A stretch of DNA of 64,000 nt from Streptomyces changanensis (GCF_024600715.1 NZ_CP102332.1:806001-870000), one strand, 5' to 3'. Positions 25,078-34,099 are shown, counted from the stretch's first letter. Numbers and translations: made by a program. Notes: a model not told the origin generated them from the sequence alone.

Positions 25078-26661
25078 ATGCGGTTGCCGACCGGAGACGG
25101 CGCAGTGGCCGTGCGCACGCCGCCGTCACGACGGCGGAGGTGGGGGCGCGGGGTGGCCGCGCTGGCCGCGGGCGCGCTGCCCGCGCTCGCCTTCCCGGCG
25201 CCCTCGCTGTGGTGGTGGGCGTACGGGGCACTGGTGCCGTGGCTCCTGCTCCTCCGGACGGCCCCGAGCGGGCGGCGCGCGGCCCTCGACGGGTGGCTCG
25301 GCGGCGCGGGGTTCGTGCTGGCCGTGCACCACTGGCTCGTACCGAGCCTGCACGTCTTCATCCTGGCGCTCGCCGCGCTGCTGGCGCTGCTGTGGGCGCC
25401 GTGGGGCCTGCTCGCGTGGTGGGCGCTGCGCCGGGCGGAGCACTCTCCAGGCCGGTCGGTCGCCGCGTGTGCGGTGGTGCCGTCCGGCTGGCTCATGGTC
25501 GAGATGGTGCGGTCGTGGGAGGGCCTCGGCGGGCCGTGGGGGCTGCTGGGCGCCAGCCAGTGGGAGGTCGCGCCGGCGCTGCGGGTGGCCGCGCTCGGCG
25601 GGGTGTGGCTCGTGACGCTGCTGGTGGTGGCGGTCAACACCGCGGTGGCCCTGCTCGTGGCGGTGCCCTCCGTACGGGGCCCGGCCGTGGCGGCGCTGGT
25701 GGTGTGCGCGGTCACCGTGGGCTCGGTGTGGGCCTGGCTGGAGGCACCCGCGCCGGTGGGGCGTGCGCGGATCGGGGTGGTCCAGCCGGGTGTGGTCGAC
25801 GGGCCGGGCGGACCCGAGCGGCGGTTCGCGCGGGAGGAGGCGCTGACCCGGACCCTGGCCGGGCGGGACGTGGACCTGGTGGTGTGGGGCGAGAGCAGCG
25901 TGGGCGCCGACCTGTCGGCTCGGGCGGACCTCGCCGCCCGTCTCGCGGCGCTGTCGCGGCACGTGGACGCCGAGCTCCTGGTGAACGTCGACGCCCGCCG
26001 CTCCGACCTGCCGGGCATCTACAAGAGCAGCGTCCTGGTGGGACCGGACGGCCCCACCGGCGACCGGTACGACAAGATGCGGCTGGTGCCGTTCGGCGAG
26101 TACGTGCCCCTGCGGTCGGTGCTGGGATGGGCGACGTCGGTCGGCCGGGCCGCGGACGAGGACCGGCGGCGGGGTGCGGAGCAGGTCGTGATGACGGTCG
26201 CGGCGGGTTCCGGGCCGGGCCTGGCGGTGGGCCCGCTGGTCTGCTTCGAGTCGGCGTTCCCCGACATGAGCCGGCACCTGGCGCGGGCGGGCGCCGAGGT
26301 GCTCGTGGCCCAGTCGGCGACGTCGACGTTCCAGGAGAGCTGGGCGCCGGAGCAGCACGCGTCGCTGGCCGCGCTGCGCGCGGCGGAGACGGGCCGGCCG
26401 GTGGTGCACGCCACGCTGACCGGTGTGAGCGCGGTGTACGGCCCGGACGGCGCGCGGATCGGCGCCCCGCTCGGTACGGACCGCAGCGCCGCCGCCGTCC
26501 ACGACGTGCCGCTGGCCACCGGGACGACACCGTACGTACGGTTCGGGGACTGGCCGCTGTGGGCGGCGGGGGCCGTCCTGGCGGGCGCCGCCCTGGGGGC
26601 CGTCAGGCGGCGGTCTGCTCCACGACCGCCCGGACCACCCGCTCGCACAGCTCGTGGGTGA
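25078..26661 (+). CDS. lnt: Apolipoprotein N-acyltransferase Lnt
   Basis: 527 codons. It transfers the third acyl chain to membrane lipoproteins. Residues 1-215 hold membrane segments; a nitrilase-fold domain follows, with catalytic Glu in VVWGESSVGAD (~270), Lys in YDKMRLVPFGEYVP (~332) and Cys in LVCFESAF (~388). ATG at 25078 has GAGGAGG seven bases upstream. Its last 59 bases overlap the convergent oxidoreductase gene. Several lipoprotein substrates are encoded in this window. Confidence 0.94.
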   Translation: MRLPTGDGAVAVRTPPSRRRRWGRGVAALAAGALPALAFPAPSLWWWAYGALVPWLLLLRTAPSGRRAALDGWLGGAGFVLAVHHWLVPSLHVFILALAALLALLWAPWGLLAWWALRRAEHSPGRSVAACAVVPSGWLMVEMVRSWEGLGGPWGLLGASQWEVAPALRVAALGGVWLVTLLVVAVNTAVALLVAVPSVRGPAVAALVVCAVTVGSVWAWLEAPAPVGRARIGVVQPGVVDGPGGPERRFAREEALTRTLAGRDVDLVVWGESSVGADLSARADLAARLAALSRHVDAELLVNVDARRSDLPGIYKSSVLVGPDGPTGDRYDKMRLVPFGEYVPLRSVLGWATSVGRAADEDRRRGAEQVVMTVAAGSGPGLAVGPLVCFESAFPDMSRHLARAGAEVLVAQSATSTFQESWAPEQHASLAALRAAETGRPVVHATLTGVSAVYGPDGARIGAPLGTDRSAAAVHDVPLATGTTPYVRFGDWPLWAAGAVLAGAALGAVRRRSAPRPPGPPARTARG

Positions 26662-27511
26662 GCAGGGCGTCGTGGGCGTCGAGCGTCCTTCCGGCCCGGA
26701 CGGCGTCCAGGAAGGTCAGCACGACCTGCTCGATGCCGCGCTGCCGGGCGACCGGCACCCAGTCGCCGCGCCGCCGCACGGACGGCTGCCCCTTGTGGTC
26801 GACGACCTCGGCCAGGTTGAGGACCTGCCGCTTGGTGTCCTGCCCCGAGACCTCCAGGACCTCCTCGGTGGAACCGCTCATCCGGTTCATCAGGCCGATG
26901 GCGGTGAAGCCCTCGCCGGAGAGCTGGAGCACGACGTGGTGCAGGAGGCCGTCGCGGACGCGGGCGCGCACGTCGGTGTGCTCGACCGGCCCCGGGAGCA
27001 GGAACCGCAGGGTGTCGACGACGTGGATGAAGTCGTCGAGGACGAACGTGCGCGGGTCCTCGGGGAGGCCGACGCGGTTCTTCTGCATGACGACCAGGTC
27101 GCGCGGGTGGTCGGCACACTGGGTGTAGGCGGGGGCGTGGCGCCGGTTGAAGCCGACGGCGAGGGAGACGCCGCGCCGGTCGGCGAGGTCCACGAGGCGG
27201 CGCGACGCGTCGAGTTCGTAGGCGAGGGGCTTGTCGACGTACGTGGGGACGCCCGCCTCCAGCAGCCGCGTGACGATCTCCGGGTGCGCGGCGGTCGGGG
27301 CGTGGACGAACGCCGCGTCCAGCCCGGCGGCGAGCAGCCCGTCGAGGTCCGTGTGACGGCGGTCCGCGGGTACGTGGTGCGTGTCCCCCACCCGCTCCAG
27401 GGTGGCCGGGGTGCGGGTCTGGAGGTGCAGTTCGGCACCGGGCACCGTGGTGAGCACCGGGAGGTAGGCCTTTCGCGCGATGTCGCCGAGTCCGATGCAG
27501 CCGACCCTCAC
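26603..27511 (-). CDS. Gfo/Idh/MocA family oxidoreductase
   Basis: 302 codons. N-terminal Rossmann fold with GLGDIARKAYLPVL, the VDKPLAYE motif near 93 (consensus EKP; Lys is catalytic), and a short C-terminal alpha/beta domain. An NAD(P)-dependent dehydrogenase of an unknown sugar-like substrate. The ATG at 27511 gives the standard MRVGCIGLG start. The 3' end overlaps the lnt 3' end by 59 bp on the opposite strand. Confidence 0.92.
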   Translation of the reverse strand: MRVGCIGLGDIARKAYLPVLTTVPGAELHLQTRTPATLERVGDTHHVPADRRHTDLDGLLAAGLDAAFVHAPTAAHPEIVTRLLEAGVPTYVDKPLAYELDASRRLVDLADRRGVSLAVGFNRRHAPAYTQCADHPRDLVVMQKNRVGLPEDPRTFVLDDFIHVVDTLRFLLPGPVEHTDVRARVRDGLLHHVVLQLSGEGFTAIGLMNRMSGSTEEVLEVSGQDTKRQVLNLAEVVDHKGQPSVRRRGDWVPVARQRGIEQVVLTFLDAVRAGRTLDAHDALLTHELCERVVRAVVEQTAA

Positions 27512-27679
27512 GGGGGTCTCCTCTCACGTGGTGGCGTCCGACCCGGGCAGCATACGTGCGCGTGCGGGACGATCCTCCGGCGGCCGTGACGGCCCGTCGA
27601 GGGCGGTCGCCGGCCGGGCGCCACCACCCCGTCGGGGGACGGCCGTTGGACGGGCCGGATCCGGGGCAGGATGCGGGAC

Positions 27680-28195
27680 ATGACAACCGATGAACGGGAA
27701 AGGCCCGACGGCTTGGCCGGCGAGCGGGAGATGCTGGAGGGCTGGCTCGAGTTCCATCGCGCCACGCTCGCCGCGAAGTGCGCGGGACTGGACGGCAAAC
27801 AGCTGCGGGAGACCTCCGTACCGCCCTCCGACCTGTCGCTGCTCGGCCTCGTCCGCCACCTGGCGGAGGTGGAGCGCGGCTGGTTCCGCCGGGTGCTGGC
27901 AGGCGAGGACGTGCCGCACATCTACTGCACCGAGGCCGACCCGGACGGCGACTGGCACCCGGCCGAGGACGACACCTGGGAGGAGGCGTACGCCACCTGG
28001 CAGGGCGAGATCGCCCGCGCCAGGGAGCTGGCGGCCGCGACACCGTCCCTCGACGCCGTGGGCGCGAAGCGGCACCGCACCGGTACCGCGCACAACCTGC
28101 GCTGGATCTACACCCACATGATCGAGGAGTACGCCCGTCACAACGGGCACGCCGACCTGATCCGCGAGCGGATCGACGGCGCTGCCGGCGAGTGA
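27680..28195 (+). CDS. DinB/DUF664 family protein (thiol transferase type)
   Basis: 171 codons. The four-helix DinB fold shows metal-binding His positions in LVRHLAEVERGWFRR, and in YTHMIEEYARHNGHADL the family's HxxxEYxRHxGH box. In actinomycetes these are mycothiol-dependent enzymes or their relatives. ATG at 27680 is chosen over 27671 because family members start MTTDERE; both lie after GGGGCAGG. A second, broken member of the same family lies at 46888-47491. Confidence 0.88.
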   Translation: MTTDERERPDGLAGEREMLEGWLEFHRATLAAKCAGLDGKQLRETSVPPSDLSLLGLVRHLAEVERGWFRRVLAGEDVPHIYCTEADPDGDWHPAEDDTWEEAYATWQGEIARARELAAATPSLDAVGAKRHRTGTAHNLRWIYTHMIEEYARHNGHADLIRERIDGAAGE

Positions 28196-28410
28196 CCGGC
28201 TCGGCACCGGGCGGGCGGACCTGTGCGTCACGGACGGACGGCCGGCTCGGCACCGGGGCGGGCGGACCTGTGGGGCGCAGACGGACGGCCGGCTCGGCAC
28301 CGGGGCGGGCGGACCTGTGGGGCGCAGACGGACGGCCGGCTCGGCACCGGGGCGGGCGGATCTGTGGGGCGCAGGCGGGCGGCCGGCTCGACGTCGGGGC
28401 GGGCAGACCG
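28195..28410. repeat. 47-bp tandem repeat, ~4.5 copies
   Basis: The GCCGGCTCGG core recurs at 28241, 28288, 28335 and 28382, exactly 47 bp apart, with a degenerate copy from 28195 that includes the last bases of the DUF664 gene. Because 47 is not a multiple of three, translation rotates through frames, so it is not coding. It occupies most of the 383-base gap before the next gene; nothing else is seen there. Confidence 0.88.
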
Positions 28411-28578
28411 GTGACCGGCGCCGCGCCCGGGGGGGGCGACCCGTCGGGGCACCCGTGGCAGGAGACCCGTCGGTGCGGAGGCGGTCCGGCGTCGACCGTC
28501 CGGGCGGCGTTCACTCGTGTGGGCCATAACCGCCGGTAGCGGGGTGCGCCCCCGAGCGGCGGCCCCCACAGTGGCCCG

Positions 28579-29175
28579 GTGCGAGGACGAGGAAGGCGTA
28601 CGGGGACGTCGGGGGCCGGGCCGGGAGTCGAGGCGGGTGCGGGAGCGACGGCGGTCGGGGTGGGCGCGGGCGGAGGCGGCGGGCCCGGCGGCGCGTCGAC
28701 GCTCCGGGCCCGGGTCCTGCTCGGCGTGGCGGTGGCGGTGACGGCCGTGTCCGGCTGCGTGTCGGTGGCGCCGCCGCCCGGCCCGGCGCACGTGCCCGCC
28801 GCCGGGCATCCGACACGGGACCCGGAACCACTCGTCGTCGAGGCCCCGGCCCGCGAGGCCCTGGAGAGCACCGGCCCGGTACCCCGGCCGGCCGCCCGTC
28901 CGGCCCCGTCCGGCCCGCCCCGGCCGTGGACCGCGCAGCGGCGGACGGAGGGGGCGGCCCGCCCCGGCGCGCCGCGCGGCGGGGCCGGGACGGAGCGCGC
29001 GGGGCCGGGGCACCGGAAGCGTGCCGGCGTACCCGTGCGCGCGGTCCTCCCGGTGCCCCTGCCCGTGCGCACCGCGGTCAGGGTGCCGGACGCGTGTGGC
29101 CTGGCGGAGCGGTACGGTGCGTGGCGGCCCGGCGGGCAGGAGGCCCGCAGGTGCCGGGAGACCGCCCGGCGCTGA
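28579..29175 (+). CDS. Putative lipoprotein, Pro/Ala-rich
   Basis: 198 codons as drawn. A membrane-type signal VLLGVAVAVTAVSGC ends in lipobox VSGC (Cys ~59 in this numbering); the middle is Pro/Arg/Ala-rich and the C-terminus has DACGLAERYGAWRPGGQEAR and a final Cys. The Cys pair flanking an (L/A)xxYG-W motif is familiar from small Streptomyces lipoproteins of unknown function. The start is uncertain; a later GTG near 28660 would leave a shorter signal peptide. Confidence 0.6.
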   Translation: MRGRGRRTGTSGAGPGVEAGAGATAVGVGAGGGGGPGGASTLRARVLLGVAVAVTAVSGCVSVAPPPGPAHVPAAGHPTRDPEPLVVEAPAREALESTGPVPRPAARPAPSGPPRPWTAQRRTEGAARPGAPRGGAGTERAGPGHRKRAGVPVRAVLPVPLPVRTAVRVPDACGLAERYGAWRPGGQEARRCRETARR

Positions 29176-29190
29176 CGGGGCGCCGGCCGG

Positions 29191-29664
29191 TCAGCACTCG
29201 CGCAGGCGGCGGTCGAGCCGGTCCATGGCGGCCCGCACGCCCTCTCCGTACCGGTCGTCGGCGAGGACGTGGGAGGCGGCGCGGGCCCGGTCGAGGTGGA
29301 CGCGGGCGTCCTCCGGCCGCCGCAGCCTCAGGTAGTCGGCGGCGAGGTTGACGTGCAGCGATGGGTAGAGGCACCGCAGGGCGGCGGCCGTGCCGTGCGG
29401 CGCGGGCGCCCCGTCGATCCGCTCGGCCGCGGTCAGCGCCCGCAGATCCCAGGCGAGTTCGGCGTCCGGGTCGTCCTGCGCGTCCGCCATGTAGTGGGCC
29501 AGGGTGCAGCGGTGCAGCGGGTCGCCGTCCGCGCCGATCCGCGCCCACAGGTCCTGGAAGCGGTTGCGGGCCTCCTCGCGGTCTCCCCCGTGCAGCAGCA
29601 TCGTCGCCTGGCCGATGCTGGTCATGACCGCGTCGTCGGACGCGCCCTGCCGCTGGTCCGCCAT
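29191..29664 (-). CDS. TPR-like helical repeat protein
   Basis: 157 codons. Helix pairs resemble tetratricopeptide repeats: GQATMLLHGGDREEARNRF, then LHVNLAADYLRLRRPEDARV. No enzyme motif. Similar standalone proteins with CTLAHYMADAQDDP occur in Streptomyces. Its role may be protein binding. ATG at 29664 follows an AGGGAGGCC site eight bases away. Convergent with the putative lipoprotein, 15 bases apart. Confidence 0.8.
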   Translation of the reverse strand: MADQRQGASDDAVMTSIGQATMLLHGGDREEARNRFQDLWARIGADGDPLHRCTLAHYMADAQDDPDAELAWDLRALTAAERIDGAPAPHGTAAALRCLYPSLHVNLAADYLRLRRPEDARVHLDRARAASHVLADDRYGEGVRAAMDRLDRRLREC

Positions 29665-30078
29665 GTGGCCGGCCTCCCTCGTCGTCGTACCACGACGCTA
29701 ACCGGCGCCCGGCCCGACGGCCGTCACGCGCAGCCGTCGGTACGTCACGTGGCGGTGCCGGGGAGGGCCCGACGGAGGGGGCAGCGGGGGCGGCGCGGTC
29801 GCCCGGCGACGGACCTCCGGGCACGGCCCGCCTCCGCTCTGCCGCCGCCGAGGGGTGCCGCCCGCCACGACCGGCGGCAGCGCCGGCCCGCCCGCCCCGT
29901 GCGGGGCCCCCGCCCGTCTCGCGCCGGGTCCCCGGACCGGGGAACGCGAGGGGGCCGGGGCAGGCGGTAGGCCGGAGTGAGCGGCGGGCCGGGGTAGCGG
30001 TGGGCCCGGGAACGCGTGGGGCCGGAATACGCGGGCCCCGCGGTCGGAGGGGGCGACGGGGCGGCCCGCCCCGCGCGG
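29665..30078. other. Gene-free GC-rich gap
   Basis: 414 bases between the TPR gene start and the ung stop. G/C-rich with loosely repeated GGGCCGGGG and GTGGGCCCGG words near 29945-30050. No reading frame with a protein-like composition. Confidence 0.6.
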
Positions 30079-30762
30079 TCAGCCGAGGTTCGGGATGCGC
30101 CAGTCGACGGGGTCGTGCCCCTGCTCGGCGATGGCCTTGTTGATCTGCGTGAAGGGGCGGGAGCCGAAGAACTTCTTCGCGGAGAGCGGCGAGGGGTGGG
30201 CGCCCTTCACCACGGCGTGCCGCGTCTCGTCGATGAGCGGCAGCTTCTTCTGGGCGTAGTTGCCCCACAGGACGAAGACGGCCGGGTCGGGGCGGGAGGC
30301 GACGGCCTTGATGACGGCGTCGGTGAACTGCTCCCAGCCCTTGCCCTTGTGGGAGTTGGCCTCGCCGGCGCGGACGGTGAGCACCGCGTTCAGCAGGAGG
30401 ACGCCCTGCTCGGCCCACGGCATGAGGTAGCCGTTGTCCGGGACCGGGTGGCCGAGCTCCTCCTGCATCTCCTTGTAGATGTTCCGCAGGGACGGGGGGG
30501 TCCTGACGCCCGGCCGCACCGAGAAGCACAGGCCGTGCCCCTGGCCCTCCCCGTGGTACGGGTCCTGCCCGAGGATGAGGACCTTGACCTTGTCGTACGG
30601 GGTGGCGTCGAGCGCGGCGAACACCTCCTCGCGCGGCGGGTAGACCGGCCCCTTGGCCCGCTCCTCCTCGACGAACTCGGTGAGCTGCGCGAAGTACGGC
30701 TTCTGCAGCTCGTCTCCGAGGACGCCGCGCCAGGACTCGGGCAGCATGGCGGTGTCGGTCAC
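30079..30762 (-). CDS. ung: Uracil-DNA glycosylase, family 1
   Basis: 227 codons, normal length. Removes uracil from DNA in base-excision repair. Motifs: LILGQDPYHGEGQGHGLCFS with the catalytic Asp (second His-box residue is GQGHG rather than GQAHG), LLLNAVLTV, and the HPSPLS loop. GTG at 30762 has GGAGG eight bases upstream. A DNA-damage-type promoter (30802-30824) sits about 30 bases upstream. Confidence 0.96.
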   Translation of the reverse strand: MTDTAMLPESWRGVLGDELQKPYFAQLTEFVEEERAKGPVYPPREEVFAALDATPYDKVKVLILGQDPYHGEGQGHGLCFSVRPGVRTPPSLRNIYKEMQEELGHPVPDNGYLMPWAEQGVLLLNAVLTVRAGEANSHKGKGWEQFTDAVIKAVASRPDPAVFVLWGNYAQKKLPLIDETRHAVVKGAHPSPLSAKKFFGSRPFTQINKAIAEQGHDPVDWRIPNLG

Positions 30763-30801
30763 GTCAACAACCTCCGGTGTGGGATCGCTTGGCCACCACA
30801 G

Positions 30802-30824
30802 AACCTACCTGCGGCCACTGACAA
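30802..30824 (-). promoter_or_regulatory. PafBC/RecA-independent DNA-damage promoter of ung
   Basis: On the minus strand, TTGTCAGTG (30824-30816), an 8-base spacer and TAGGTT (30807-30802). This matches exactly the actinobacterial RecA-independent damage motif TTGTCRGTG-N8-TANNNT recognised through PafBC. It predicts a transcript start near 30795 and a ~33-base leader. Confidence 0.75.
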
Positions 30825-30851
30825 CCGATCCCCCACCTCCTCGGGCGGCCC

Positions 30852-32429
30852 TCACCAGCTGGTCTTGCGGTGCAACTCCCACATCTGCATGACCGTCTGC
30901 GGGTCGAGGGCGCGCTCGCCGCCGCCGATCTCCTCGCTGGCCGCGACGTACAGCTTGCCCTGCCAGAGCGGCAGGAGCCGGACGTCCTCGACGAGGATCT
31001 GCTGCGCGCGCTCGAACTGGGTGGTGACCGCGGCGCGGTCGCTCTTGCGGCGCGACTCGGGCAGCAGCTGGTCGGTGATCTCCGGCTGCTCGTAGGGCGC
31101 ATTGTGGACGTTCTCCTTGCCGACGAACGGCGCGATGAAGTTGTCCGGGTCCGGGAAGTCGGGGAACCAGCCGCGGCCGAAGACCGGGTAGTCGCCCTTC
31201 TGGTACGCCTCCTGGAACTCCTTCCACGGCTTGCCGACGAGGGTCACCTCGAAGAGGCCGGACGCCTCCAGCTGGCGCTTGATCTCGGCGAACTCGGCGG
31301 CCGTCGAGGAGCCGTAGCGGTCCGTGGCGTACCCGAAGGTCAGCTTCACCGGCTCGTCGATGCCGGCCTTGCGCAGGATCTTCCGCGCCTTGTCGACGCT
31401 CGGGTCGCCGTACTGGTCGAAGAAGAGGGTGGTGTGCCCGGCGATGCCCTTGGGGACCATCGAGTACAGCGGCTCGGCGGTGCCCCGGTAGGCCTTGGCG
31501 ACGAGCGCGCCGCGGTCGATGAGCTGGGCGACGGCCTTGCGGACGGCGGGCTTGCCGGCCTGCGGGTCCTGGGGGTCGAAGACCAGGTAGTGGATGGTGG
31601 CGCCGGTCGACTCGACGACCTGGAGGCCCTCGTTCTCGGGCTTCTTCTCGCTCAGGTCGACGACCTCCTCGGCGGTCAGGCCGCGGTAGGTGGCGTCGAT
31701 CTCCTTCTTCTTCAGCGCGGCGACCATCGCCTCGGAGTCACCGAAGTAGCGGATCGTGACGGCGTCGTTCTTGCGGTCGGCGTACCCCTTGTAGCTGGGG
31801 TTCTTGACCAGTGCCGCCTCCCGGCCCTCGGTGTAGTTCTCCAGCGTGTAGGGGCCCGAGCCGACGACCTTGCCGTCGGTGCGGAGCTCGCCCGCCGGGT
31901 ACGAGGCCGGCTCGACGATCGACATGGCCGGGGTCGCGAGGACGAACGGGAAGGTGGCGTCCGACTCCTTCAGCCGGAAGATCACCGTCTTGTCGCCGCT
32001 GGTCTCGATCCGTTCGAGCGAGCCCAACAGGCCGCTCGGGCCGCCGTCGGCGTTGATCGTGCGGATCCGCTCGATGGAGTGCTTGACGGCGGCGGCGTCG
32101 AGTTTCGCGCCGGACGAGAACGTCAGCCCGTCGCGCAGGTCGCACTGGTAGACCTTGCTGACGGTGTCGGAGAACTTGCAGTCCGCGGCGTCCGGCTGGG
32201 GCGTCGTGCTTCCGGTCGGAAAGCTCAGCAGGGTCTGGAAGACGTTCCGGTACAACTCCCACGAGCTGTCCCAGGCGGCAGCGGGGTCGAGGGTGGTCGG
32301 AGAACTCGTCGTGCCCACGACGATCTTGTTTTCCGCCTCGGCCTCATCGTCCCCGAAGAGACTGCATCCCGCGAGCAGGGATATGGACGCAAGGGCTGCA
32401 GCCACCTGCAGACTGGTCCGGTTGAACAC
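30852..32429 (-). CDS. Peptide ABC transporter substrate-binding lipoprotein (SBP_bac_5)
   Basis: 525 codons. Lipobox LLAGC after a short signal, then the family-5 solute-binding domain: TTLDPAAAWDSSW, RDGLTFSSGAKLDAAAVKHS and PLWQGKLYVA near the end. It should bind oligopeptides or similar ligands outside the membrane. No permease or ATPase genes are adjacent, so it is an orphan binding protein. GTG at 32429 has GAGGAG nine bases upstream; a GTG six bases earlier is too close to it. A sigma-70-like promoter lies at 32464-32491. Confidence 0.92.
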   Translation of the reverse strand: MFNRTSLQVAAALASISLLAGCSLFGDDEAEAENKIVVGTTSSPTTLDPAAAWDSSWELYRNVFQTLLSFPTGSTTPQPDAADCKFSDTVSKVYQCDLRDGLTFSSGAKLDAAAVKHSIERIRTINADGGPSGLLGSLERIETSGDKTVIFRLKESDATFPFVLATPAMSIVEPASYPAGELRTDGKVVGSGPYTLENYTEGREAALVKNPSYKGYADRKNDAVTIRYFGDSEAMVAALKKKEIDATYRGLTAEEVVDLSEKKPENEGLQVVESTGATIHYLVFDPQDPQAGKPAVRKAVAQLIDRGALVAKAYRGTAEPLYSMVPKGIAGHTTLFFDQYGDPSVDKARKILRKAGIDEPVKLTFGYATDRYGSSTAAEFAEIKRQLEASGLFEVTLVGKPWKEFQEAYQKGDYPVFGRGWFPDFPDPDNFIAPFVGKENVHNAPYEQPEITDQLLPESRRKSDRAAVTTQFERAQQILVEDVRLLPLWQGKLYVAASEEIGGGERALDPQTVMQMWELHRKTSW

Positions 32430-32463
32430 GTGCACACGCTCCTCGTTCAGCCACGGTCGGCCG

Positions 32464-32491
32464 ACCATACCGCAGCGCCCCGCCAGGTCAA
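32464..32491 (-). promoter_or_regulatory. HrdB-type promoter of the binding-protein gene
   Basis: Minus strand TTGACC (32491-32486), 16-base spacer, TATGGT (32469-32464). This is a good housekeeping-sigma match and lies ~35 bases before the start. Confidence 0.65.
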
Positions 32492-32549
32492 TCGGGGAGG
32501 ACCGGCGGGGCACTTGAGGCGTTAGACGGCCAATCGGGCGCAATTCGCC

Positions 32550-33317
32550 TCAGCCGACTCCGGCATTGAGGAAAATTCCCCCATCGATCATGAGGGTCTG
32601 TCCGGTGATCCACTCGGATTGGCCGGATGTCAGGAATGCGGCGGCCCCGCCGATATCCGCGGGGGTGCCCAGCCGGCCGAGCGGATAGGCCGCCGTGACC
32701 TCCTCCTCGCGGCCCTCGTAGAGCGCCTGCGCGAATTTCGTTTTCACAACGGCCGGGGCGATGGCGTTGACCCGGACAATAGGGGCGAATTCATGGGCGA
32801 GCTGGAGCGTCAGATTGATCATGGCCGCTTTGCTCATGCCGTACGCGCCGACGAACGGCGAGGCGCCGACACCGGCGACCGACGCGATGTTCACGATCGA
32901 CCCGCCGTTCTCCCGCTGCCACGCCTTCCAGGTCTGCTGGGCGAAGCCGAGCGCCGAGATGACGTTGGTCTCGTAGACCTTGCGCGCGACGGCGAGGTCG
33001 AGGTCGGCCATGGGACCGAAGACGGGGTTGGTCCCGGCGTTGTTGACCAGGTGGTCCACCCGGCCGAAGGCCTCCATGGTCCGCTCCACCGCGTGCGCCT
33101 GGTGTGCCTCGTCGTGGGCCTTGCCCGCGACGTACACGGCCCGGTCGGGCCCCAGGCGCTCGACGGCCTCCTTGAGGGCGTCCTCGCCGCGGCCCGTGAT
33201 GCAGACCCGGTCGCCGCGGGCGACGAGGGCCTCCGCGATGCCGTAGCCGATGCCCCGGCTGGCGCCGGTGACGAGCGCGACCCGGCCGGACGGCTCGGGC
33301 AGTTCCCTGGCGTTCAT
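32550..33317 (-). CDS. Short-chain dehydrogenase/reductase (FabG-like)
   Basis: 255 codons, classical SDR: cofactor loop TGASRGIGYGIA, NNAG, catalytic Ser/Tyr/Lys in IASVAGVGASPFVGAYGMSKAA, and GGAAAFLTSGQSEWITGQ near the end. Probably reduces a 3-oxoacyl thioester or a xenobiotic ketone. Starts 21 bases after the preceding SDR, so both form an operon under one promoter. Confidence 0.92.
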   Translation of the reverse strand: MNARELPEPSGRVALVTGASRGIGYGIAEALVARGDRVCITGRGEDALKEAVERLGPDRAVYVAGKAHDEAHQAHAVERTMEAFGRVDHLVNNAGTNPVFGPMADLDLAVARKVYETNVISALGFAQQTWKAWQRENGGSIVNIASVAGVGASPFVGAYGMSKAAMINLTLQLAHEFAPIVRVNAIAPAVVKTKFAQALYEGREEEVTAAYPLGRLGTPADIGGAAAFLTSGQSEWITGQTLMIDGGIFLNAGVG

Positions 33318-33337
33318 GTCGTCGTCCGTCCTTCGCG

Positions 33338-34099
33338 TCAGTTGAGGGGGCCGCCGGCCACGTACAGCACCTGGCCGGAGACGAAGCCGGCGTCGTCACC
33401 GGTGAAGAACGCGATGGCGTTCGCGACGTCCTCGGGGCGGCCCACGCGCTGGACGGGGATCTGGGTCGCGGCGGCGGCCTGGAACTCCTCGAAGCCCATG
33501 CCCACGCGGGTGGCGGTCTGCGCGGTCATCTCGGTCACGATGAAGCCGGGGGCGACGGCGTTGGCCGTGATGCCGAACTTGCCGAGCTCCTTGGCCAGGG
33601 TCTTGGTGAAGCCCTGGAGACCGGCCTTGACGGCGGCGTAGTTGGCCTGGCCGCGGTTGCCGAGCGCGGAGGACGAGGAGAGGCTGACGATCCGGCCGAA
33701 GCCCGCGTCGACCATGTGCTTCTGGCACGCCTTGGCCATCAGGAACGCGCCCTTGAGGTGGACGTTCACCACCGTGTCCCAGTCGGACTCGGACATCTTG
33801 AACAGCAGGTTGTCGCGGAGGACGCCTGCGTTGTTGACGAGGACCGTCGGCGCACCGAGCTCGTCGGCGACGCGGGCGACGGCCGCCTCCACCTGGGCGG
33901 CGTCGGAGACGTCGCAACCGACGGCGAGCGCCCGGCCGCCGGCGGCGGTGACGGCGTCGACGGTGTCCTTGCAGGCGGCCTCGTCGAGGTCGAGGACGGC
34001 GACGGCGCGCCCCTGGGCCGCGAGCCGTACGGCGGTGGCCGCGCCGATGCCGCGCGCCCCTCCGGTCACGACGGCCACGCGCTGCTGGGTGGTGGACAT
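33338..34099 (-). CDS. 3-oxoacyl-ACP reductase FabG-like SDR
   Basis: 253 codons. TGGARGIGAATA cofactor loop, NNAGVLRDNLLFKM typical of FabG, SSSSALGNRGQANYAAVKAG catalytic segment, and the C-terminal GGPLN. Closer to true beta-ketoacyl reductases than its neighbour, but it is outside any fatty-acid synthase cluster. First gene of a two-gene operon behind a strong promoter with an operator-like palindrome. Confidence 0.92.
   Translation of the reverse strand: MSTTQQRVAVVTGGARGIGAATAVRLAAQGRAVAVLDLDEAACKDTVDAVTAAGGRALAVGCDVSDAAQVEAAVARVADELGAPTVLVNNAGVLRDNLLFKMSESDWDTVVNVHLKGAFLMAKACQKHMVDAGFGRIVSLSSSSALGNRGQANYAAVKAGLQGFTKTLAKELGKFGITANAVAPGFIVTEMTAQTATRVGMGFEEFQAAAATQIPVQRVGRPEDVANAIAFFTGDDAGFVSGQVLYVAGGPLN

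Noticed and set aside
28195..28410. CRISPR-like array
   Set aside because: Units are contiguous 47-bp direct repeats with no unique spacers and no cas genes; it is a minisatellite.
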